Origin: JBDSLU01 sp039916225
Lineage (GTDB): Bacteria > Acidobacteriota > Vicinamibacteria > Vicinamibacterales > Vicinamibacteraceae
Reading direction: 5' to 3'
NCBI GenBank assembly: GCA_039916225.1
Contig: JBDSLU010000304.1
Coordinates: 1 to 11,198, forward strand
DNA: 11,198 nt
This document shows, piece after piece, positions 5,631 through 11,198 of this stretch. The notes below the pieces were generated by a model. The model was not told the origin of the DNA, did not search any database, and saw nothing but the letters and a program-made list of their open reading frames with translations. The first letter of the stretch is position 1; each line of letters starts with the position of its first letter. The translations under genes were made by a program, and so were the position numbers.

Positions 5631-7037
5631 TCACTTGAGACAGTAGAGCTTCGTCAGCGTGCGGACATATAGACGATCGCCCGCCGCCGCCGGCGAGGCA
5701 AGCACCATCTCGCCCAGATTGTTGTGCGCCAGCTCGTCATAGCGATCGCCGGCCCCGAGCACGAACACGTCACCGTCCTCACTGGCCACGTAGACTCGGC
5801 CGCCGCTGGCGATCGGCGAGCTCGAGAACGTGTGTCCGCCGCCGCCGATGCGCGCCTTGTAGACGTCGGCGCCCGACGCCGCGTCCGCCACCTGCAGCAC
5901 GCCGTTGTCGTTGACGGCGTAGATCCGGCCGCGATACGCCAGCGGCGATGGCGTGTAGCCGGTGAAGCGCGGCAGCGACCAGACGATCGACGCGTTCGTC
6001 GTCTCGCCGTCCTTCAGCGTGATGTCGCCTTTCGCGCCGGGCCGCACCGCGAAGAGCGGGCGGTTGGCCTCGCCCTGCGATCCGGATCCGACGTAGAGCA
6101 GGCCGCCGGCCACGATCGGGCTGGGCGTCGACTGGCGGAAGCCCTTGGCCCGCCACAGCTCCTTGCCGTCCAGGTCGTAGCTGATGACGAAGCCGCGGCC
6201 GATGGTGACGATCTCGGTGCGCTGATCGTGGGTCCAGATCAGCGGCGTCGCCCAGCCCGACGCCAGGCGCGCATCGAGGTCGGCGCGCTTCACCGTCCAG
6301 ATCTCGCGCCCCGTCTTGGCGTCGAGCGCGGCGAAGAACGACTCGCCGTCGTTGTCGTGCAACTGGTAGACGCGTCCCTGGTGGACCACCGGCGACGAGG
6401 CCGTGCCGAAGTCCAGATAGATCGGCTGCGGCGCCCAGGTCTTCGACCAGAGCGGCTTACCGTCGAGGCTGTAGCAGAAGACGCCGACGTTGCCGCCGAA
6501 CGACGCGTAGATCCGCTCGCCGTCGGTGGCCGGCGTCTCCGACGCGTAGGTGTTCTTGCGGTGACGGCCCCCGGGCGGCGGCCCGCGGTGCGCCTCCTTC
6601 TGCCACACGACCGTGCCGGTCTTGGCATCGAGGGCGGCGACGACGTAACTGATGGTGCCGGACTCGCTGGCCAGCTCGATGTCGCGATCGACCAGCTTCT
6701 TGACGACCTCGGCCTCCGACAGCCCCTGCTTCTCGAGCTCGGCGGCGTAGTCGTTGCCGAAGATGCCCTTGCCGGGCGCCTTGAAGGCGTTGGTGTTGAC
6801 CGCCGACGTCACGAACACGCGGTCGCCCCAGACGATCGGCGACGACCAGCCGCGGCCGGGCAGGTTGGCGACCCAGGCGACGTGGTCGGTCGTCGACCAG
6901 GTCACCGGCAGCGTCGCCTCATCGGCGACGCCGGCGCCGTTGGGGCCGCGGAACTGTGGCCATGCCGCCGGGCTGGCGGCCCGCCCGACCGGAACGAAGA
7001 GGATGCTGCCGAGCAGCAGCCAGTTCAGGGTGCGCAT
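5631..7037 (-). CDS. PQQ-binding-like beta-propeller protein, exported
   Basis: A 468-residue product from the ATG at 7037, which begins a signal peptide (MRTLNWLLLGSILFVPVGRA). A longer frame to 7103 would add 22 residues without signal character. The mature protein opens WPQFRGPNGAGVA (26-38). It then shows repeated blade motifs: SSPIVWGDRVFVTSA (65-79), AALDAKTGTVVWQKE (134-148), ETPATDGERIYASFG (167-181), SSPVVHQGRVYQL (214-226), AALDAKTGREIWTVK (236-250), SPIVAGGLLYVGSG (306-319), SPLAYRGRIYAVNDNGVLQV (364-383), SSPIASGGRVYVASEDGDVF (406-425) and SPAAAGDRLYVRT (448-460). This fits a complete seven- to eight-bladed propeller with tryptophan-docking motifs. A charged helical insertion (about 88-127) interrupts the first blades. 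No cytochrome c CxxCH motif is present, and I could not identify the Asp/Ca catalytic set of true quinoproteins. It could be a dehydrogenase or a structural BamB-like propeller. It is a paralogue of the partial gene at 1-478. Confidence 0.9.
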   Translation of the reverse strand: MRTLNWLLLGSILFVPVGRAASPAAWPQFRGPNGAGVADEATLPVTWSTTDHVAWVANLPGRGWSSPIVWGDRVFVTSAVNTNAFKAPGKGIFGNDYAAELEKQGLSEAEVVKKLVDRDIELASESGTISYVVAALDAKTGTVVWQKEAHRGPPPGGRHRKNTYASETPATDGERIYASFGGNVGVFCYSLDGKPLWSKTWAPQPIYLDFGTASSPVVHQGRVYQLHDNDGESFFAALDAKTGREIWTVKRADLDARLASGWATPLIWTHDQRTEIVTIGRGFVISYDLDGKELWRAKGFRQSTPSPIVAGGLLYVGSGSQGEANRPLFAVRPGAKGDITLKDGETTNASIVWSLPRFTGYTPSPLAYRGRIYAVNDNGVLQVADAASGADVYKARIGGGGHTFSSSPIASGGRVYVASEDGDVFVLGAGDRYDELAHNNLGEMVLASPAAAGDRLYVRTLTKLYCLK

Positions 7038-7042
7038 GCCAG

Positions 7043-7048
7043 ATGCTA
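7043..7048 (-). promoter_or_regulatory. Possible -10 box close to the PQQ-like gene start
   Basis: On the minus strand TAGCAT (7048-7043) stands five bases (CTGGC) before the ATG at 7037. This repeats the GGTAGC context of the ankyrin promoter. No recognisable -35 box lies 16-18 bases further upstream and there is no Shine-Dalgarno sequence. Initiation from this box would give a leaderless mRNA. Confidence 0.25.
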
Positions 7049-7094
7049 CCGCCGATGCCCGGTGCGTGCGCTGGGCCTCGTCACAAGCCGGTGT

Positions 7095-7110
7095 CGGGAG
7101 CACACTCCCG
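7095..7110. repeat. Short inverted repeat in the divergent intergenic region
   Basis: CGGGAG-CACA-CTCCCG is a perfect 6-base palindrome arm pair with a 4-base loop, centred in the 107-base gap between the divergently transcribed PQQ-like and permease genes and directly abutting the putative -35 box at 7111. It could be a regulator's operator or a chance stem in GC-rich DNA. Confidence 0.3.
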
Positions 7111-7139
7111 TTAACCTCTGGTCCGGCGCCGCGTATGAA
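7111..7139 (+). promoter_or_regulatory. Putative promoter of the permease gene, leaderless type
   Basis: TTAACC (7111-7116) is followed by a 17-base spacer and TATGAA (7134-7139), then five bases (GCGAC) and the ATG at 7145. Each hexamer matches the sigma-70 consensus at four of six positions with optimal spacing, and no Shine-Dalgarno sequence is evident. Transcription would begin at or next to the ATG. Confidence 0.42.
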
Positions 7140-7144
7140 GCGAC

Positions 7145-9580
7145 ATGAGCCTTCTGCAGGATGTGCGGTTCGCGCTGCGCCTGATGGTCAAGGACCGGTG
7201 GTTCAGCGTGGTGGCCATCACCGCCCTGGCGCTGGGCAGCGGCGTCAACGCGACGGTGTTCACCCTGGTCAACGCCGTCCTGATCCGCGGCCTGCCCTTC
7301 CCGGAGGCCGACCGGCTCTACGTGCTCGGCGTGAAGCGCCCGACCTCGACTGGCGGCGGCGAGCCGATCTCGCGGCTCGATCTGCTCGACTGGCGCGCCA
7401 GCGCCACGTCCTACGAAGGCATCGCGGCGTTCCTGCGCAGCGGGATGACCGTCAGCGACGCCCGCACCGCGCCCGAGGACACGTCGGGCGTCTGGATCAC
7501 CGCCAACGCCTTCGACCTGCTGCGCCAGCCGATGCTGCTGGGGCGCGGCTTCCGGCGCGGCGACGACGAACCGGGCGCCGAGCGGGTCGTCATCCTCGGC
7601 CACGCCTTGTGGCAGTCGCGCTATCGCGGTGACCGCGCCGTGCTCGGCGTGCCGCTGCGCGTCAATGGCGAGCCGGCCACCGTGATCGGGGTGATGCCGC
7701 CCGACATCAAGTTTCCGACCAATGCCGAGCTGTGGGTCTCGGCCATTCCCCTGCCCGAGCATCAGACCCGTCGCGACATCCGCAATATGACCGCGTTCGC
7801 GCGTCTCAGGCCCGGCGTCTCGCCCGGGCAGGCGCAGGCGGAGCTGGACGGCATCGTCAAGCGGCTCGCCACGGCGCATCCGGCCAGCAACAAGGAGCTG
7901 ACCGTCGCGGCGGTGCAGACCTTCAACGAGCGCTTCAACGCCGGCCCGGTTCGCATCGTGTTCCTGACCCTGATGGGCGCCGTCGGCTTCGTGCTGCTGA
8001 TCGCCTGTGCCAACGTCGCCAACCTGCTGCTCTCGCGTTCGACGGCGCGGGCGCGCGAGGTCGCGGTGCGCTACGCGATGGGGGCCACCCGCTGGCGGGT
8101 GGTCCGGCAGCTGCTGGTCGAGAGCCTGCTGCTGTCGCTGGCCGGTGGCGTCATCGGCCTCGGCATCGCCATCGTCGGCACCCGGCTGTTCGATCGCGCG
8201 GTGGCCGACGTCGGCAAGCCGTATTGGATCCAGTTCACCATCGATGGCACCGTCGTCGCCTATCTCGTCGCCATCTGCGTGATGACCAGCGTGGTGTTCG
8301 GTCTGGCGCCGGCGCTGCAGGTGGCCCGGACCTCGGTCGGTTCGATCCTCAAGCAGGGCGGCCGCGGCAGCACCGGATCGCGACAGATGCGCGGCTTCTC
8401 GTCGGCGCTGGTTGTGCTCGAGCTCGCCTTGACGCTCGTCCTGCTGGTCGGCGCCGGGTTGATGGCGCGCAGCTTCCTCGCCCTGACGTCGGTGAACATG
8501 GGCATCAAACCCGATCACCTGATCGCGATGCGCGTGAACCTGCCGCGCGCCAACTATCCGACAGCGGAAGTGCGGTCGCAGTTCTTCGAACGCCTGGCCC
8601 CCCGGCTCGCCAGCCTGCCCGGCGCCGACGCGGCGGCGGTGACGACCAGCATGCCGCCCTTCGGCCTGTGGGGCCGCGAGATCCTCGTCGACGGCCGGGC
8701 CGATCCCGGCCGCGGCAAGCGGCTCGACTCGGGCTACGTGATCGTGAGCCCGTCGTTCTTCGACACGGTGGGCGCGCCGGTCCGACGCGGCCGGGCCTTC
8801 GACGCCCGCGACGGCGACAAGGGCACCGAGGTGGCGATCGTCAACGAACGCTTCGCCGCCCGCCACTTCCCCAACGAGGATCCGATCGGCCGGCGCATCC
8901 GCTTCCCCGACGAGGATCCCGTCGACGACACGGGGTGGCTGACGATCGTCGGCGTCAGCCCGGACATCCGGCACGGCAACCCGCGCGACGCCGAGATCCC
9001 TGGGGTGGCGTACGTGCCGTTGAAGCAGGTGGGCCCGAGCGGGGCGACGATGATCCTGCGCAGCCGTCTCGATCCTGCGGGGCTGGTCGCGGCGGTACGG
9101 CGCGAGGTGCAGCTGCTCGATGCCGACCAGGCCGTCGGCAACCCGCAGACCGTCGACCAGATGCTGACCCAGTCGGCCTGGCCGTTCCGCGTGTTCGGCA
9201 CCGCGTTCGGCATCCTCGCCTTCATCGCGCTGACGCTGGCTTCGGTCGGCCTTTACGCCGTCATCGCCTACTCCGTGTCGACGCGGACGCAGGAAATCGG
9301 CGTGCGGATGGCGCTGGGGGCCGGGCGCAGCACGGTCGGCTGGCTGGTCCTGCGTCGCGGCCTGTGGCAGCTCGCCATCGGCCTCATCCTGGGTCTGGCC
9401 GGGTCGTGGGCCGTCGGCAAGTTCGTGCTGGCCGGGGTCGTCGCCCAGATTTCAGGCACCGATCCCCTGATCTTCGTCGGCGTGCCGCTCCTGCTCTCGC
9501 TGGTGGCGCTGGCGGCGTGTCTGATCCCGGCTCGACGCGCCTCGCGGCTCGATCCGCTCGAGGCGCTGCGAACCGAGTGA
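7145..9580 (+). CDS. ABC transporter permease of the acidobacterial duplicated orphan permease (ADOP) type
   Basis: The 811-residue product has the full ADOP layout of two fused MacB_PCD + FtsX halves. The N-terminus (LLQDVRFALRLMVKDRWFSV) and a first membrane segment (about 20-44) precede a periplasmic domain (45-268), three FtsX helices (about 272-296, 323-349, 369-392) and a linker. The second half has one helix (417-441), a periplasmic domain (442-682) and three helices (684-709, 738-764, 774-795). The FtsX signature occurs twice: ACANVANLLLSRSTARAREV and RTQEIGVRMALGAGR. The family ending ARRASRLDPLEALRTE is intact. Relatives such as MacB and LolCE couple an ATPase to periplasmic movement of peptides, toxins or lipoproteins. 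No ATPase or MacA-like adaptor is encoded here, hence 'orphan'. It is transcribed away from the PQQ-like gene and convergent with its paralogue at 9618. The cargo is unknown. Length and all motifs are normal, so it appears functional. Confidence 0.93.
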   Translation: MSLLQDVRFALRLMVKDRWFSVVAITALALGSGVNATVFTLVNAVLIRGLPFPEADRLYVLGVKRPTSTGGGEPISRLDLLDWRASATSYEGIAAFLRSGMTVSDARTAPEDTSGVWITANAFDLLRQPMLLGRGFRRGDDEPGAERVVILGHALWQSRYRGDRAVLGVPLRVNGEPATVIGVMPPDIKFPTNAELWVSAIPLPEHQTRRDIRNMTAFARLRPGVSPGQAQAELDGIVKRLATAHPASNKELTVAAVQTFNERFNAGPVRIVFLTLMGAVGFVLLIACANVANLLLSRSTARAREVAVRYAMGATRWRVVRQLLVESLLLSLAGGVIGLGIAIVGTRLFDRAVADVGKPYWIQFTIDGTVVAYLVAICVMTSVVFGLAPALQVARTSVGSILKQGGRGSTGSRQMRGFSSALVVLELALTLVLLVGAGLMARSFLALTSVNMGIKPDHLIAMRVNLPRANYPTAEVRSQFFERLAPRLASLPGADAAAVTTSMPPFGLWGREILVDGRADPGRGKRLDSGYVIVSPSFFDTVGAPVRRGRAFDARDGDKGTEVAIVNERFAARHFPNEDPIGRRIRFPDEDPVDDTGWLTIVGVSPDIRHGNPRDAEIPGVAYVPLKQVGPSGATMILRSRLDPAGLVAAVRREVQLLDADQAVGNPQTVDQMLTQSAWPFRVFGTAFGILAFIALTLASVGLYAVIAYSVSTRTQEIGVRMALGAGRSTVGWLVLRRGLWQLAIGLILGLAGSWAVGKFVLAGVVAQISGTDPLIFVGVPLLLSLVALAACLIPARRASRLDPLEALRTE

Positions 9581-9590
9581 GGCCGCGGTC

Positions 9591-9613
9591 GGTCCCCGCC
9601 CGGCCCTGGGACC
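9591..9613. terminator. Possible bidirectional terminator hairpin between convergent permease genes
   Basis: GGTCCC (9591-9596) and GGGACC (9608-9613) are perfect inverted repeats around an 11-base GC-rich loop, filling most of the 37-base gap between the two convergent stop codons. There is no T-run on either side, so intrinsic termination is uncertain and position is the main argument. Confidence 0.35.
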
Positions 9614-9617
9614 AGCC

Positions 9618-11198
9618 CTACTCCTGCCGGAGGGCGACGAGCGGATCGACACGCGACGCGCGATAGGCCGGCAACCACGCCGCGACCACGGCGACGACGG
9701 CGAGCGCCGCGATAGCCGCAGCGAACGTCGCGGGGTCCGCGGGCGACAACCCGTACAGGCGACTGGCGATCAGCTGCACCGCCGCGGCGGCGAGCGCGCC
9801 GCCAACGACGAGTCCGGCGAGCAGCAGCCAGCCGGTCTCGCGCAGGATCATGGCCATCAGCCGCCCGTGGCCGGCGCCCAGCGCCTTGCGCACGCCGATC
9901 TCCTGGGTCCGCCGCGCCACGCCGTAGGACAACACGCCGTAGAGCCCGATGGCCGCCAGCAGGCTGGCGACGATGCCGAAGGCGATGGCGAGCTGGGCCA
10001 TCATCCGGTCCTGCCCGATCCGCCGCGCGATCGATTCATCGACCGTGGTGGCCCGGACGATCGCCATGCGCGGCTCGGCCTGCTGAATGACGCGACGGAC
10101 CTCGCCCAGCACCGCAGCACCGTCACCGCGCGGCCGCACGATCAGGACGGCGCTCCCGATCGGCGCCGCCGGCTGCGTGATTGGCGTGTAGAACCGGTGC
10201 TCGATCGCCTCGCGCAGGCGGCCCTGGCGTGCATTGGCGACGACGCCGACGATCTGGTAGGTGTCGCGCCGCTCGGCGTAGGACCGCGTGAGATGCAGGC
10301 CAACCGGGTGGCGTCCGGCGAAGAACTGTGTGGCGAACGCCTCGTTGATCACCGCGACCTTGGCGCCGCCGGGCCGGTCGGACTCGACGATCGCGCGGCC
10401 GAGGATGACCGGCACGCCCAGCGTCGAGAAGTAGCCGGGGTCGACGGCGTCGTAGCGCGACCCGCGATCCGCGTTGCCGTCGCCGCGCCGCGTGTAGCCC
10501 TCGACCGTGATGGCGTCGCTGTTGTCGGAGCCGTTGAACAGACCGTTGCTCGAAAGCGCCGCTGAGACGATGCCGGGCGTGGCGCGGAGGCGCGTCAGCA
10601 GCGCCGACAGCGCCTCCGCCAGCGGCGCGGGCTCGTAGCCGGCGGCGTCTACGTCGAGCTCGACGGTGAGCAGCCCATCGCGCGCGTAGCCGACCTCGAT
10701 GCGCTGCAGGTTGATCAGCGTCCGCGCGAGGAGGCCGGCGCCGACCAGCAACGGCAGCGACAGCGCGAGCTGCCCGACTACCACGGCGCGGCCCACTCGG
10801 AGCCAGGCCGCGGACCCGGCGATGCCGCGCCCCTGGTCGCGCAATCCCGTCGCCATCGGCGTCTTGGTGACCCGCAGCGCCGGCAGCACGCCCAGCGCGA
10901 GCCCGGCCAGGATCGTGACCGCGACGATGAAGCCCGACACGCGCCAGTCGACCGCGACAGGCAGGGCCACGGCGTCCGGCAGCAGGCGCAGCAGCCCGTA
11001 GCGCAGTGCCAGCCCGGTGAGGAACCCGGCCAGGCCGCCCGCCGTCGCGAGGCACAGGCTCTCCGTCAGCAGCTGCCGGACCAGCCGGGCCCGGCCGGCA
11101 CCGAGGGCCAGCCGGACCGCCACCTCACGCTGCCGCGCCGTCGTCCGCGCCAGCAACAGGTTGCCGAGATTGGCGCAGGCAATCATCAGCACCAGCGC
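9618..11198 (-). CDS. ABC transporter permease of ADOP type, C-terminal two thirds (5' end outside window)
   Basis: The visible 526 residues run from the first FtsX helix to the stop. They start at ALVLMIACANLGNLLLARTT and align in order with the paralogue at 7145-9580 from its residue 282 onward, so about 280 N-terminal residues lie beyond the right edge. Motifs seen: REVAVRLALGAGRARLVRQL, three FtsX helices, the connecting segment GQLALSLPLLVGAGLLARTL that begins the second half, the periplasmic domain with LGRAIVESDR and VAVINEAFATQFF, the second FtsX signature RTQEIGVRKALGAGHGRL, and the family ending SRVDPLVALRQE. An in-frame GTG at 11192 is internal and is not the true start. Its sequence is clearly diverged from its neighbour, so this is not a recent tandem copy. 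No ATPase is visible. Cargo unknown, as for the paralogue. Confidence 0.92.
   Translation of the reverse strand, partial: ALVLMIACANLGNLLLARTTARQREVAVRLALGAGRARLVRQLLTESLCLATAGGLAGFLTGLALRYGLLRLLPDAVALPVAVDWRVSGFIVAVTILAGLALGVLPALRVTKTPMATGLRDQGRGIAGSAAWLRVGRAVVVGQLALSLPLLVGAGLLARTLINLQRIEVGYARDGLLTVELDVDAAGYEPAPLAEALSALLTRLRATPGIVSAALSSNGLFNGSDNSDAITVEGYTRRGDGNADRGSRYDAVDPGYFSTLGVPVILGRAIVESDRPGGAKVAVINEAFATQFFAGRHPVGLHLTRSYAERRDTYQIVGVVANARQGRLREAIEHRFYTPITQPAAPIGSAVLIVRPRGDGAAVLGEVRRVIQQAEPRMAIVRATTVDESIARRIGQDRMMAQLAIAFGIVASLLAAIGLYGVLSYGVARRTQEIGVRKALGAGHGRLMAMILRETGWLLLAGLVVGGALAAAAVQLIASRLYGLSPADPATFAAAIAALAVVAVVAAWLPAYRASRVDPLVALRQE

Noticed and set aside
5631..7037. True quinoprotein alcohol or glucose dehydrogenase
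   Set aside because: No haem motif and no identifiable calcium/Asp catalytic set. Only the propeller docking motifs are seen, so PQQ-like is the most that can be supported.
5724..7148. Open frame of 474 codons on the plus strand opposite the PQQ-like gene
   Set aside because: Low-complexity Arg/Val/Ala/Asp composition with no recognisable motif. The minus-strand frame encodes a complete propeller.
7046..8974. Open frame of 642 codons on the minus strand opposite the first permease
   Set aside because: Composition dominated by His, Asp, Gln, Arg and Ala, typical of an antisense shadow. The permease on the other strand has all family motifs.

Overview
The window is GC-rich (roughly two thirds G+C) and densely coding. 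Two genes at its right end belong to the acidobacterial duplicated orphan permease type of MacB/FtsX permease. Together with exported PQQ-like propellers, an exported RraA-like protein and exported ankyrin proteins, this points to Acidobacteriota, probably a Vicinamibacteria-like soil or environmental bacterium. The assignment rests on gene content only.

Layout. From 7037 down to 1, every gene lies on the minus strand. In transcription order they are: a secreted PQQ-like beta-propeller protein (5631-7037); a small START/AHSA1-fold protein (5107-5571); an exported RraA-family protein (4101-5036); an exported clan GH-A-like glycoside hydrolase with a PA14-type module in its C-terminal half (2126-4069); a PHP-domain metal-dependent hydrolase (1404-2129); an exported ankyrin-repeat protein with a DUF3471-like tail (475-1374); and the N-terminal third of a second PQQ-like propeller (1-478, cut by the window edge). 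Two junctions are 4-base start/stop overlaps (GTGA between hydrolase and PHP gene, ATGA between ankyrin and PQQ genes), so the locus looks like several short coupled units. To the right, a full-length orphan ABC permease (7145-9580, plus strand) converges on a second permease (9618-11198, minus strand, N-terminus outside the window).

How the genes may work together. Five of the seven minus-strand products carry N-terminal export signals. The glycosidase and RraA-like protein suggest processing of a saccharide or a carbon-acid intermediate outside the cytoplasm, with the PHP protein and AHSA1-like protein in the cytoplasm. No substrate is evident, and no transporter, regulator or TonB receptor is present to define a pathway, so a joint pathway is inference. 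The two permeases are probably an independent neighbourhood.

Points for a second look: the glycosidase's PA14 module, whose halves are in reversed order and nested inside the terminal beta domain; three promoter-like elements whose -10 box sits only 5-6 bases before the start codon, suggesting leaderless mRNAs; the signal-peptide-bearing RraA homologue with a lysine-rich tail; and the PHP protein with a leucine replacing the usual Asp of its second metal motif. I saw no CRISPR array, tRNA, rRNA, insertion sequence or phage gene, and no gene-free stretch over 300 bases.
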